From the NCBI GenBank assembly GCA_963804055.1, contig CAWDOU010000005.1:620001-684000 (forward strand): a stretch of 64,000 nt of DNA. Reading direction: 5' to 3'. Below, piece by piece: positions 1 through 8,950 of the stretch. The translations under genes and the position numbers were made by a program. A model generated the notes under the pieces. The model was not told the DNA's origin, ran no database searches, and worked only from the letters and a program-made list of their open reading frames with translations. Each line of letters opens with the position of its first letter. The first letter of the stretch is position 1. This stretch comes from Bog-473 sp963804055. Lineage in GTDB: Bacteria > Actinomycetota > Acidimicrobiia > Acidimicrobiales > RAAP-2.

Positions 1-1
1 G

Positions 2-790
2 ACGCTCTATCGGCGCAACGACGGTGCCTTGCCCTCCGGAATCCCTCGCTGGGTCGCGGTGTACCGAGCGCCGCCGGTGGGGCTGCACGACAGCGGACTG
101 CGGGGCATCACGTGCGTCGCGCACAACGGGTCGGCATCGCTGCTCATCTCGACCGAGGGCAACGGCAATGTCTACCGGTTCGACGGCTTGCCGCGAGGCC
201 AGCTCGACACTACGGAAAGCCCGAGCCCGGGTTCGGTCTCCCACGTGCTGGTACAGACGCTCGAGTTCCAACCGGCCCCCGCCATCCGCCAGATGTTGGC
301 GGCGCAGGGCACGGTCATCCCCGCGACTGGAGGAAGCTCGATCGCGTATGTGATCGCGGACTACAACAACGCAGACTTCCAGACGATGACGATCGGAGGC
401 GTCCATCGGCAAGTGTTCGGGTTCGAGTGGGGATACCAGGGAGTCTGCCCCGCGACGCAGAAATGTGGACCCATCGCCTCGGGCGTGGTGCACATCAACG
501 TGAGTGCCTGCTTCGCGGTGCGGACCGATCAGGGTCACGCGCCGACTTACATGTTGCGTTGTCTGAGTGGGCCCACGGTGAATCCCTCCGCCCAGGTGTC
601 GAATCCGATCCGCTCTGGGCAGGCGTTCGTCTCCATCCGCAGCATCGTGCCCTCGCCGTTTGCCGACGGCCGGATCTATTACGGCGGTTACGACTGCAAC
701 TTCTATCCCGCCGACGGCACGGCGTGGATGGCCACGTCTCTGCTCAGCTCTCTCAGCCTCTCCGTTTCATCGAAAGGGAGCCACGCATGA
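2..790 (+). CDS. Unknown protein, C-terminal part (5' end outside window)
   Basis: The reading frame is open to the left edge of the window, so the start is missing; about 262 codons remain. No transmembrane segment is visible. The text is rich in G, S, Y and aromatic residues and ends with a YYGGYDCNFYPADGTAW stretch, which looks like an extracellular beta-rich protein. I do not recognise the family. The stop overlaps the start of the next gene (ATGA), so the two are probably co-transcribed and translationally coupled. A function near the downstream secreted phosphoesterase is only a guess from position. Confidence 0.6.
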   Translation, partial: TLYRRNDGALPSGIPRWVAVYRAPPVGLHDSGLRGITCVAHNGSASLLISTEGNGNVYRFDGLPRGQLDTTESPSPGSVSHVLVQTLEFQPAPAIRQMLAAQGTVIPATGGSSIAYVIADYNNADFQTMTIGGVHRQVFGFEWGYQGVCPATQKCGPIASGVVHINVSACFAVRTDQGHAPTYMLRCLSGPTVNPSAQVSNPIRSGQAFVSIRSIVPSPFADGRIYYGGYDCNFYPADGTAWMATSLLSSLSLSVSSKGSHA

Positions 791-2346
791 AGCGACACGC
801 GAGATCACTGCGACGATCGACGGTCGCCATTGCCGGAGGTGCCCTCGTCGTTCTGGCGCTCACACTCAGCGCGTGCGGCAGCTCGCCGGCCCAGCCGGCG
901 GCCTCTCCCGAACGGGTGAGCGGCGGGCCGACAGGGCACTACCTCGTGGCCTCCGGGATCCACAAGATCAAGCACATCATCGTCATCGAGCAGGAGAACC
1001 GTTCGTTTGACAGCTACTTCGGCACCTACCCTGGAGCCGACGGCATTCCGACGGCGAACGGCGTGCCAACGGTGTGCGTGCCCGTCCCGACGGGCGGCTG
1101 CCAAGCGCCATACCATGACACGGCCGACGTCAACGGAGGCGGGCCGCACGGCGAGCACAACGCGAGGGCAGACGTCAACGGGGGGAAGATGGACGGATTC
1201 ATCGCCTCGGCCACGAGCGGGAAGAAGGGGTGCGGCGCCAACGTCAACACGGTCGACAATCCCGCGTGCTCGAACTCGGCGACACCAGACGTAATGGGCT
1301 ACCACACGGCGGCGGAGATCCCGAACTATTGGACCTACGCCAAGGACTTCACCCTTGACGACCACATGTTCGAGCCCGTCGCGTCGTGGTCGCTGCCCGA
1401 TCATCTCTACTTGGTGTCAGGGTGGTCGGCTATCTGCTCGAGCCCAGCACCGTCGAGCTGTAAGAACGAGATCCGCGGGCCCTACACCCCCGTACAGATG
1501 CAGAGGTACGTGGACCAGGCCATTAACACCGGCACCGCCGACGTGACCAACGCATGGACCGACATCACCTGGCTGCTCTACAACAAGCACGTTTCGTGGG
1601 CCTACTACGTCCAGACCGGCGACCAGCCAGACTGTGAGAACGACTCAGCCGTGGCATGCCCGCCGGTGGCGCAGAGCTATCTCACCCCAGGCATCTGGAA
1701 CCCGCTCCCTATCTTCGAGGACGTGCAGAAGGACCACCAGATCCGCAACATCCAGCCGCTGAACAACTACTTCGCGGAGGCCAAGAAAGGGACGCTGCCG
1801 TCAGTCATGTGGGTGACTCCATCCCAGGCCGACAGCGAGCATCCGCCGGCCAGCGTCCACCAGGGCCAGGCCTACGTCACTGCGGTGATCAACGCAGCCA
1901 TGAAGAGCCCGGATTGGGGTTCGACTGCCATCTTCTTGCAGTGGGACGACTGGGGCGGCTTCTACGACAACGTCGTGCCGCCTCCCGTCGACCAGAACGG
2001 GTACGGGTTGCGGGTCCCCGCCATGGTTATATCGCCCTACGCCAAGGAGGGCTACATCGACCACCAGACCCTCAGCAGTGACGCCTACCTCAAGTTCATC
2101 GAGGACGATTTCTTGGGTGGGTCCAGGCTCAATCCCAAGACGGACAAGCGGCCTGACCCCCGGCTAGACGTCCGTGAGAACGAAAAGATTCTCGGAAACA
2201 TGGTCAACGATTTCGACTTCAACCAGACCCCGCGGGCTCCGGTCCTCCTCCCCACGAATCCCTCCACGGACTCGCCGAGTATTCCGGCCTATTTCAACGG
2301 ACTCGGACCGTGCGTCGGATGCACGGCGACGCCGCCGAGTACGTGA
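787..2346 (+). CDS. Lipoprotein phosphoesterase, phospholipase C/acid phosphatase family
   Basis: A protein of 519 residues. The chosen ATG has an AAGGGAG ribosome site 7 nt upstream and overlaps the previous stop. The N-terminus is a basic signal peptide with a lipobox (LSAC, residues near 30), so it should be a surface lipoprotein. Family signatures of Pfam phosphoesterase (PF04185) are clear: HIIVIEQENRSFDSYFG near residue 60 (metal and catalytic region), SWSLPDHLYLVSGW, and near residue 380 FLQWDDWGGFYDNV. Members hydrolyse phosphomonoesters or phospholipids outside the membrane. The exact substrate cannot be read from sequence. In this window it adds to several phosphate-acquisition genes. 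Confidence 0.88.
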   Translation: MKRHARSLRRSTVAIAGGALVVLALTLSACGSSPAQPAASPERVSGGPTGHYLVASGIHKIKHIIVIEQENRSFDSYFGTYPGADGIPTANGVPTVCVPVPTGGCQAPYHDTADVNGGGPHGEHNARADVNGGKMDGFIASATSGKKGCGANVNTVDNPACSNSATPDVMGYHTAAEIPNYWTYAKDFTLDDHMFEPVASWSLPDHLYLVSGWSAICSSPAPSSCKNEIRGPYTPVQMQRYVDQAINTGTADVTNAWTDITWLLYNKHVSWAYYVQTGDQPDCENDSAVACPPVAQSYLTPGIWNPLPIFEDVQKDHQIRNIQPLNNYFAEAKKGTLPSVMWVTPSQADSEHPPASVHQGQAYVTAVINAAMKSPDWGSTAIFLQWDDWGGFYDNVVPPPVDQNGYGLRVPAMVISPYAKEGYIDHQTLSSDAYLKFIEDDFLGGSRLNPKTDKRPDPRLDVRENEKILGNMVNDFDFNQTPRAPVLLPTNPSTDSPSIPAYFNGLGPCVGCTATPPST

Positions 2347-2395
2347 CGGTCGTATGGGGCGGGCGTCGGAGATCTGGCGCGCCCGGATGATCGGA

Positions 2396-3838
2396 TCACT
2401 CAACGGAAGCGAAGGCAGATCCAGAGAGTGGTCCACGGTTTCCGAGAGCTGACAGCAACACGGCGCCGGCCGCAGCGACTCCCAAGAAGAATGTGGTGAA
2501 CGAAAATGCATGATCCACCGTGCTGGGCGCCAATGACGTCCCACCAGCGAGGTCGAACACGAGCGCGGTCAGGGCGAGCCCGAGTGCCGTTCCCATGCCA
2601 CGCGTCATGTTCAGCACACCCGAGGCCAGGCCGGATTGGTGCTGGGGCACCGAACCCATGATCGCTGCGTTGTTGGGTGGCGTGAAGAAGCCGAGACCGG
2701 CGCCGATGAGCGCAAGCAGACCCAGGAAACCCAATGTGGACGGGCGCAGGGCCCCCAGGGCAAAGACTCCGATCGCCACGAGCGACATCCCTCCGATGGT
2801 GAGGGGGTGGGCCCCGAGGTGATCAGCCAGGCGACCGGCGAACGGAGCGACGATCCCGAGTGCGAGCGGCATCATCATGAGTTCGAGGCCGGCGCGCTCC
2901 GCGCCGATTCCCAACCCCCGCTCGAAATAGAAAGGGACGAGGAAGAGAACGCCGAACATGACCAAGTACGACAGGAGCCCACTTGTGATACCCCAGCGAA
3001 ACCGTGGTCGGCTGAAGAGTGAGAGATCGAGCATCGGGTCCGAGACGCGTCGCTCTCGGACCACGAAGGCGGCAGCGAGGATGACTCCGAATGCGAACGT
3101 CCCCATGATCAAGGGCGACGTCCAGCCATAGGAGTTCCCGAACGAGATGACCGACAGGACGGCCACGACCGCTGGGAAGAACAGTGACAGTCCCTTCCAG
3201 TCGAAGGGCACCCGATCGCCGAGGTGGAGGCTGCGAGGAATGAGGAGCAGGCCGGCGATCACGCCGAGCACACCGAAAGGGACGTTGACCATGAAGATGA
3301 GGCGCCAACCGCCTGCGGCGAGAAGGAATCCGCCGACGGATGGCCCGAGAGCGAGCCCGACAGCTTGGGCGGCTCCCTGGATCCCAATCGCCTTGCCCAA
3401 AGAAGCCCGAGGGACTGCGAGCACGATGATGGCGACGCTGTTGGCTTGGAGCATGGCAGCACCGATGGCTTGGAGCACTCGGAAACCGATGAGCGCGCCA
3501 AGGCTCGGTGCGAGCCCGCAGAGGGCTGAGCCGATCACGAAGATGGCAAAGCCATAGATGTAGAGCAGCTTGCGGCCCCACATGTCGGCGAACCGCCCAA
3601 CTGCGGTGACAGTGGCCACAAGAACCAAGAGGTAGCTCAGCCCCACCCAGGTGACCGCCCCCACGCTGGCGTGAAAGGTCCGTTGCAGGGTGGGGAGGGC
3701 AACCGTCACGATGCTGGCATCGAGCTGACCCATGAAGGCCCCGATGCAGACGGCCGCCACGGCGAGCCAGTACGCGTTCTCCTTGTTGCGGATGGACGCA
3801 GGCCGACGTGGTTCAACGAGGAGCCGCTGCCAGCCCAT
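2396..3838 (-). CDS. MFS transporter, DHA2 (EmrB/QacA) type, 14 TM
   Basis: About 480 residues, almost entirely hydrophobic, with the spacing of a 14-helix drug:H+ antiporter. The motif FADMWGRKLLYIYGF after helix 2 is the MFS loop signature and LDASIVTVALP in helix 1 is typical of DHA2 proteins. I prefer the ATG at 3838 because GGAGAAG lies 9 nt upstream; the frame also has in-frame ATGs at 3865 and 3904. It is transcribed away from a LysR gene, with a shared inverted repeat between them, so the regulator probably controls it. Substrate unknown: drug, metabolite or organosulfur compound export are all possible. Confidence 0.85.
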   Translation of the reverse strand: MGWQRLLVEPRRPASIRNKENAYWLAVAAVCIGAFMGQLDASIVTVALPTLQRTFHASVGAVTWVGLSYLLVLVATVTAVGRFADMWGRKLLYIYGFAIFVIGSALCGLAPSLGALIGFRVLQAIGAAMLQANSVAIIVLAVPRASLGKAIGIQGAAQAVGLALGPSVGGFLLAAGGWRLIFMVNVPFGVLGVIAGLLLIPRSLHLGDRVPFDWKGLSLFFPAVVAVLSVISFGNSYGWTSPLIMGTFAFGVILAAAFVVRERRVSDPMLDLSLFSRPRFRWGITSGLLSYLVMFGVLFLVPFYFERGLGIGAERAGLELMMMPLALGIVAPFAGRLADHLGAHPLTIGGMSLVAIGVFALGALRPSTLGFLGLLALIGAGLGFFTPPNNAAIMGSVPQHQSGLASGVLNMTRGMGTALGLALTALVFDLAGGTSLAPSTVDHAFSFTTFFLGVAAAGAVLLSALGNRGPLSGSAFASVE

Positions 3839-3920
3839 CGATCTTGTCTTCTCCGCGATGCCCATCTGTCGATCGTCCACGGTTGCTTCGATCGTGCATC
3901 GCATCTAGCCAGAAGTCGAA

Positions 3921-3946
3921 TATAGATTTCTGCGAATATCTATAAG
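3921..3946. promoter_or_regulatory. Inverted repeat (LysR-type operator) over the lysR start region
   Basis: TATAGAT at 3921-3927 and ATCTATA at 3938-3944 are perfect 7-bp arms separated by 10 bp, in the space between the divergent MFS and LysR genes. A TATAAG -10-like hexamer (3941-3946) overlaps the right arm and ends 8 nt before the lysR ATG, implying a leaderless transcript that would be repressed when the arms are bound. Arms of this kind fit LysR dimer sites; the binding protein is inferred from position. Confidence 0.6.
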
Positions 3947-3954
3947 CTTTAACT

Positions 3955-4866
3955 ATGGATAGCCGGAAACTCGCCCATTTCGTGGCGGTGGTGGATCACG
4001 GAGGATTCACTTCGGCATCCAGGGCGGTCTTCGTCTCCCAACCCGCCCTCTCGCTGGCGGTCAAGGACCTCGAGTCTGAGCTCGGGGTCGCGCTCTTCAC
4101 CCGGATCGGACATCGGGTGAGGCTGACCCCCGCCGGCTCGGCTCTGCTCGAACCGGCCCGTCAGGTCCTGCGCGACCTCGAGACCGGACGGGCCGCGGTG
4201 GCGGAGGTCGCCGGGGTGCTGGCCGGATCACTGTCCTTGGCCAGCCTGCCGACCCTGGCTGCCGATCCGATGGCCGGCTTGGTCGGTGAGTTCCGGCGCC
4301 ACTACCAAGGAGTCAGAGTCGAACTCGCCGCCCCGGAGGACAGTGGCGACCTCTTCGCCCTGGTGGAGTCCGGTACGTGTGAGCTCGGTCTGACCGACGC
4401 CGCCGATGTCCCGGTGACCCTCGTTGCCGTCGCCCTGGGAGCCCAGGAGCTCGTTTTCATCCTTCCTCCGGGATCGGCACCAGGCGGAGGAGACCTACTC
4501 GAGGCGCTCGAGCTTGGGGATATACCACTCGTCGTGGCGCCTGGTGGCACGTCGACGCGCCGGCTGCTGGACCAACAGTTCGAAGGGCTGAATCGGCAAC
4601 CGACGCTGGCAGTGATCTCTGCACAGCGCGAGGCGATCCTCCCCCTCGTCGTTGCGGGCGCGGGCGCGGCTCTGGTCCCGGAAGCCATGGCGCTCATCGC
4701 CGAAAAACTTGGGGCGGTCGTGGCGCGGCCTAACCCCCGGGCGGTCCGAGATCTCGTCCTCGTGCACCGCCCCGGCGCGTTGTCCCCTGCCGCGTCGCGA
4801 TTTGTCGAACTCTCAGTCGCCCATGCTCGGGCCGATGGTGCCAACGTGAGTCGACGGATGCCGTAG
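3955..4866 (+). CDS. LysR-family transcriptional regulator
   Basis: 303 residues, the usual LysR length. Residues 1-60 form the winged HTH (KLAHFVAVVDHGGFTSASRA, then VSQPALSLAVKDLESELG and LFTRIGHRVRLTPAG). Residues 90-295 form the periplasmic-binding-like effector domain. There is no Shine-Dalgarno sequence; the ATG follows a -10-like TATAAG by 8 nt, so leaderless translation is likely. It is divergent from the MFS gene and upstream of the carbonic anhydrase and sulfonate genes, and could control either side. The effector is unknown. Confidence 0.9.
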   Translation: MDSRKLAHFVAVVDHGGFTSASRAVFVSQPALSLAVKDLESELGVALFTRIGHRVRLTPAGSALLEPARQVLRDLETGRAAVAEVAGVLAGSLSLASLPTLAADPMAGLVGEFRRHYQGVRVELAAPEDSGDLFALVESGTCELGLTDAADVPVTLVAVALGAQELVFILPPGSAPGGGDLLEALELGDIPLVVAPGGTSTRRLLDQQFEGLNRQPTLAVISAQREAILPLVVAGAGAALVPEAMALIAEKLGAVVARPNPRAVRDLVLVHRPGALSPAASRFVELSVAHARADGANVSRRMP

Positions 4867-4895
4867 CCGGTGCGGTGTTACATCGCGGACCTTCG

Positions 4896-4910
4896 CCGAG
4901 TTGGACTCGG
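4896..4910 (+). terminator. Possible hairpin terminator after lysR
   Basis: CCGAGT and ACTCGG form a perfect 6-bp stem with a TGG loop, 29 nt after the lysR stop. Flanking GACC/GGTC could extend it. No U-tract follows, which is common in high-GC actinobacteria. Confidence 0.35.
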
Positions 4911-5006
4911 TCGCGAGGTCGATGCCTTTGAACTGCCTTCCCCGCTGGAAACCCATCCTAAAGCCGACTAACATGATCGGGATTAGGGATTTACAGAGGA
5001 GGAGCG

Positions 5007-5585
5007 ATGTCAGTCCGCGACGAGGTCCTGCAAGCCAATGAGGCGTATGCCGCTTCGTTCGGCCAGAAGTCGGCGTTGGCCCTGCCGCCGGCGCGACACT
5101 TCGCGATCCTCACCTGCATGGACGCTCGTCTCGATCCGGCGAAATATGCCGGATTGAGCGAAGGCGACGCCCATGTCATCCGAAACGCAGGTGGCCGGGC
5201 CAGCGATGACGCCATTCGGTCGTTGGTCATTTCCTACAAACTGCTGGGGACCGAGGAGTGGTTCGTCATCCACCATTCCGATTGCGGGATGGAGTTCTTC
5301 ACCGACGAAGTGATTCGAGGGTTGCTGTCAAGCAGCCTCGACACTGCCGAATTGGGGCCCGACGGGTTCCACGACGTGGGCAGTGGTCCGGGCTCCGCCG
5401 AAGGGAATTACATCGACTGGCTCACGATCGATGACAACGCGGCGAGCGTGACGGAGGACGTCACTCGCATTCGCAACCATCCGCTGGTCCCAGGGCGGAT
5501 CTCGATCTATGGGTACATCTACGACGTGACGACCGGCCTGCTCAACGAGATCCCGGAAGCCACCAAGGCGGGCTTGCCGGTCTGA
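5007..5585 (+). CDS. Beta-class carbonic anhydrase
   Basis: 192 residues, a usual length for the short beta-carbonic anhydrases. It interconverts CO2 and bicarbonate in the cytoplasm. The zinc ligands are visible: Cys37 in ILTCMDARLDP with Asp39 and Arg41, then His90 and Cys93 in VIHHSDCGM. GGAGGAG ends 4 nt before the ATG. It sits just upstream of the dioxygenase/monooxygenase genes with a 53-bp gap; the link to sulfur metabolism is unclear. Related proteins are sometimes CS2 hydrolases, which share this fold; the sequence alone does not decide between CO2 and a sulfur substrate. Confidence 0.88.
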   Translation: MSVRDEVLQANEAYAASFGQKSALALPPARHFAILTCMDARLDPAKYAGLSEGDAHVIRNAGGRASDDAIRSLVISYKLLGTEEWFVIHHSDCGMEFFTDEVIRGLLSSSLDTAELGPDGFHDVGSGPGSAEGNYIDWLTIDDNAASVTEDVTRIRNHPLVPGRISIYGYIYDVTTGLLNEIPEATKAGLPV

Positions 5586-5638
5586 CCGGTATCACTGACC
5601 GACGCTGAACGACAGGCCTTGGGCCGAGAAGGAGAATC

Positions 5639-6559
5639 GTGACAATTGACCAATCAGTGCACCTTCGATCCCGGCGTCTGACGGGGCGGATCGGAGCCGA
5701 GATCTCCGGCGTCGACCTCACCGACCTGCGGGGCGACGAAGTGGAGGCCATCCGTCAGGAGCTGCTCTCGCACCGGGTGGTCTTCTTTCGTGAACAGAGG
5801 ATTGGGTCGGCGGAGCACCTGGCCCTGGCCTCCCGTCTCGGCCCACTGACCTTGGGGCATCCAACGTTGCCCCAATTGACGGAAGACCGGGAGGTGTTCG
5901 ATCTCGATTCGATCGCGGGCGCCAGCGCCAACCACTGGCATACGGACGTGACCTTCGTGGAACGTCCGCCGATCTTCTCCGTTCTGCGAGCGCTCATCAT
6001 CCCCGAAGTTGGCGGCGACACCTTGTGGGCCAACACCGTGGCGGCCTATGGAGACCTGCCGGAGGATCTTCGCCAACTTGCTGACCAATTGGTGGCCGTG
6101 CACTCCAACGGGCACGACTATGGCCGTGTCGATGTTGCCCGGATGCGCGGCAAATTGCGACCGGAGCAGCTTGCCCATCTGCAGGCCTTCGTGTCAGAGG
6201 TCTACGAGACCGAGCATCCGGTGGTCCGCGTCCACCCAGAGACGGGAGAACGGGCTCTGCTCCTCGGGGGGTTTGCCCAGCGTCTCGTCGGGCACAGCCT
6301 GAGCGAGTCCCTCGACCTCATCCGTATCTTGCAGGCCTACGTGACGAGGCCGGAGAACATCGTCAGGTGGCACTGGCAAGAAGGCGACGTTGCCATTTGG
6401 GACAACCGCGCGACCCAGCACTACGCCATTGCCGACTACGGCTCGGAGCGCCGGAAGATGCAGCGGGTGACGACCGCGGGGATTCCCGTGGAAGGTCTCG
6501 ATGGCAGTAGGAGCCAGGGACTCCAGGGGGATGCAAGTCGTTACTATCTCGAAGCCTGA
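5639..6559 (+). CDS. TauD/TfdA-family 2-oxoglutarate-dependent dioxygenase
   Basis: 306 residues; GTG start with AAGGAGAA upstream. The Fe(II) ligands of the family are present: His101-X-Asp103 in NHWHTDVTF and distal His261 in TQHYAIADYG, followed by Arg276 for 2-oxoglutarate. TauD-type enzymes hydroxylate taurine, alkyl sulfates or sulfonates next to sulfur and release sulfite or sulfate; other members act on phenoxyacetates. The downstream ssuD homologue supports an organosulfur substrate. First gene of a tight run with four LLM-family enzymes. Confidence 0.88.
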   Translation: MTIDQSVHLRSRRLTGRIGAEISGVDLTDLRGDEVEAIRQELLSHRVVFFREQRIGSAEHLALASRLGPLTLGHPTLPQLTEDREVFDLDSIAGASANHWHTDVTFVERPPIFSVLRALIIPEVGGDTLWANTVAAYGDLPEDLRQLADQLVAVHSNGHDYGRVDVARMRGKLRPEQLAHLQAFVSEVYETEHPVVRVHPETGERALLLGGFAQRLVGHSLSESLDLIRILQAYVTRPENIVRWHWQEGDVAIWDNRATQHYAIADYGSERRKMQRVTTAGIPVEGLDGSRSQGLQGDASRYYLEA

Positions 6560-6579
6560 GTCGGACTCGGAGGCTTGCT

Positions 6580-7746
6580 ATGGCCATCAATGTGCACTGG
6601 TTCCTTCCCACTTCGGGCGACAGTCGGAACGTCGTCCCAGGTTTGGGAGGCCATCGTCGACCGGCATCGCTGGAATATCTGGGTCAGATCGCGCGGGCGG
6701 CTGATCAACTGGGATTCGACGCTGTCCTGACACCCACCGGAACTCACTGCGAGGACGCGTGGCTGGTCACCATGGCCCTGAGTCAGCACACGACTCGACT
6801 GCGCTTCCTTGTGGCCTTCAGGCCCGGAGTGACTAATCCAACCCTCGCGGCACAGCAGGCCGCCACCTTTCAGCGTCTGACCGGCGGCAGGCTTCTCATC
6901 AACATCGTGACGGGCGGTGACAGTATCGAGCAGCGGAGGTTCGGGGACTGGCTCTCACACGACGAGCGCTATGCGCGCACTGACGAATTCCTGTCAATCC
7001 TGCGCGGTGCATGGAGCGGCACCCCGTTTGACTTTGGTGGCTGGCACTACCGGGTCGAGGGCGCCACGGTCCAGTGTCCACCCGATTCAGTTCCGGAGCT
7101 GTTCTTTGGCGGCGCGTCGAGCGCTGCCGAGGACGTGGCCGCGCGTCACGTTGATGTTTACCTGCTTTGGGGTGAACCGCCAGCCATGGTGCGAGAGCGG
7201 GTTGAGAGGGTGAAGGCCATGGCTGAGGCCTCCGGACGGAAGGTCCGATTCGGCATCAGACTTCACGTCATCTCCCGTGGCACGGAACAGGAGGCGTGGA
7301 AGGAAGCTGAGCGGCTCCTCGAGGCGATGGACCCAGCGCTGGTCTCTGCCGCGCAACAGTTGCTTTCAAAGAGCGAATCCGTTGGGCAGCAGCGGATGCT
7401 CTCGCTGCACGGCGGAGACCGAAGTGACCTCGAGGTGAGCCCGAATCTCTGGGCTGGCATCGGTTTGGTCCGTCCGGGAGCGGGGACGGCGCTGGTCGGC
7501 AGCCATGAGCAGGTCGTCGAGCGCATTCTCGAGTATCACGACCTCGGGCTCGACGAATTTATTCTCTCGGGGCATCCTCATCTCGAAGAGGCATACTCGG
7601 TGGGAGAGAACGTCCTCCCGCTCATCCGAGGAGCTCGGGTCGCACCTGTGCATGGGGAAGCGAGCGGACTTCTCGCCAATCGAGCCTCGTCGCGTGAGCG
7701 GGAGACGGCCTCACCAGAGGTGCCGTCATCCGCGCTGGCCGTGTGA
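6580..7746 (+). CDS. ssuD: FMNH2-dependent alkanesulfonate monooxygenase (SsuD type)
   Basis: 388 residues, close to E. coli SsuD. It uses FMNH2 and O2 to cleave the C-S bond of alkanesulfonates to an aldehyde plus sulfite. Diagnostic pieces: NVHWFLPTSGDSR at the N-terminus, LTPTGTHCEDAWLVTMAL near residue 55 (equivalent to the TGxxCED segment of SsuD), and LLINIVTGGD and DERYARTDEFL. GGAGG lies 7 nt before the ATG. It needs reduced flavin from a separate reductase, and no reductase gene is visible in this window. 20 nt after the TauD gene, so likely the same operon. Confidence 0.9.
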   Translation: MAINVHWFLPTSGDSRNVVPGLGGHRRPASLEYLGQIARAADQLGFDAVLTPTGTHCEDAWLVTMALSQHTTRLRFLVAFRPGVTNPTLAAQQAATFQRLTGGRLLINIVTGGDSIEQRRFGDWLSHDERYARTDEFLSILRGAWSGTPFDFGGWHYRVEGATVQCPPDSVPELFFGGASSAAEDVAARHVDVYLLWGEPPAMVRERVERVKAMAEASGRKVRFGIRLHVISRGTEQEAWKEAERLLEAMDPALVSAAQQLLSKSESVGQQRMLSLHGGDRSDLEVSPNLWAGIGLVRPGAGTALVGSHEQVVERILEYHDLGLDEFILSGHPHLEEAYSVGENVLPLIRGARVAPVHGEASGLLANRASSRERETASPEVPSSALAV

Positions 7747-7750
7747 GCCC

Positions 7751-8950
7751 ATGTCGTCGTCGTTGACTCCGCCCTACCTTGCCGTGGCCCTTGACGGCGT
7801 GGGATGGCATCCGGCGGCGTGGCGTGACGCAGGAGTGGACGGGCGAAACGTGTTCCGCCCCGAGTACTGGGTCGCCCTGATTCAGGAAGCGGAGTGGGCC
7901 GGCCTCGACTTCGTGACAATTCAGGACTCGTTGCTCCTGCAGTCCACGAGCGCCAAGCACCCCGGGGGTCGAACGGACCGAGTGCAGGGCAGGCTCGACG
8001 CGGTCCTCATTGCGGCGCGAGCCGCACCGGAGACGGCCAGGGTGGGCATCCTTCCCGTTGCCACGACAACCCACACGGAGCCGTTCCATATCTCCAAGGC
8101 CATTGCCACCTTGGACTACATCAGCCGAGGGCGGGCGGGATTCCAGGCCCGAATCTCGCCGACGAGCCTCGAAGCAGCCCAATTCGGTCGTCGATCGCTG
8201 GCCGGAGCAGACGACAGCAACGGGATCCGCGGGCCTGAGCCAGGAGAGAGCCTGATGGCCGAGGCGGGCGATTTCGTCGAAGTGGTACGTCGCTTGTGGG
8301 ACAGTTGGGAAGACGACGCCGAGATCCGGGACATCGCCACAGGGCGCTTCATCGACCGAGACAAACTGCATTACATCGATTTTGAGGGTCGGTGGTTCTC
8401 TGTGAGGGGTCCTTCCATCACCCCTCGTCCCCCGCAGGGCCAGCCCATCGTCAGTGTGCTCGCGCACGTCGATCCAGCCTTCCGACTCGCTGCTCAATCC
8501 GCGGACGTGGTGTTCGTCACTCCGAAATCAAAGGAAGACGCCCAGACTCTGGTTGTCACCGTCCGCAAGCACGAAAAAGGAGTCGAGAGAGTGCAGCCAC
8601 CGCTGCGCATCCTGGCCGATCTCGTGGTGTTTCTCGACGAGGAATCAGGCCGAGCGCTCGACAGAAAGGATCGACTCGACCGCCTAGACGCGAAGACCTT
8701 GCGTTCCGACGCTTTGGTCTTCTCGGGCACGCCGGCAGAGCTGGTCGACCTGCTCGAGGAGTGGCTTTCGGTCGGCATTGAGGGATTTCGGCTCCGACCG
8801 GGCACCGTTCCCGTTGATTTCGATGCCATCACCCATGAAGTCGTCGCGGAATTGGCGGACCGATCGTTGCGGCCACCGTCGTATCAGGAGGCAACGCTGC
8901 GAGCCCGTCTCGGACTCATGCGTCCAGAGAACCGTTACGTGTCGGCATGA
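7751..8950 (+). CDS. LLM-class flavin-dependent monooxygenase
   Basis: 399 residues of the bacterial luciferase-like TIM-barrel family. The N-terminal half (PPYLAVALDGVGWHPAAWR; AEWAGLDFVTIQDSLLL) and ISRGRAGFQARISPTSLEAA place it near the nitrilotriacetate monooxygenase/SnaA branch. It starts 4 nt after the ssuD stop with no good ribosome site, so translational coupling is likely. Substrate unknown; an organosulfur or related C-S/C-N compound fits the neighbours. Confidence 0.82.
   Translation: MSSSLTPPYLAVALDGVGWHPAAWRDAGVDGRNVFRPEYWVALIQEAEWAGLDFVTIQDSLLLQSTSAKHPGGRTDRVQGRLDAVLIAARAAPETARVGILPVATTTHTEPFHISKAIATLDYISRGRAGFQARISPTSLEAAQFGRRSLAGADDSNGIRGPEPGESLMAEAGDFVEVVRRLWDSWEDDAEIRDIATGRFIDRDKLHYIDFEGRWFSVRGPSITPRPPQGQPIVSVLAHVDPAFRLAAQSADVVFVTPKSKEDAQTLVVTVRKHEKGVERVQPPLRILADLVVFLDEESGRALDRKDRLDRLDAKTLRSDALVFSGTPAELVDLLEEWLSVGIEGFRLRPGTVPVDFDAITHEVVAELADRSLRPPSYQEATLRARLGLMRPENRYVSA

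Noticed and set aside
805..1404. 199-codon minus-strand frame inside the phosphoesterase gene
   Set aside because: Antisense to a gene with clear phosphoesterase motifs; composition is that of a shadow frame.
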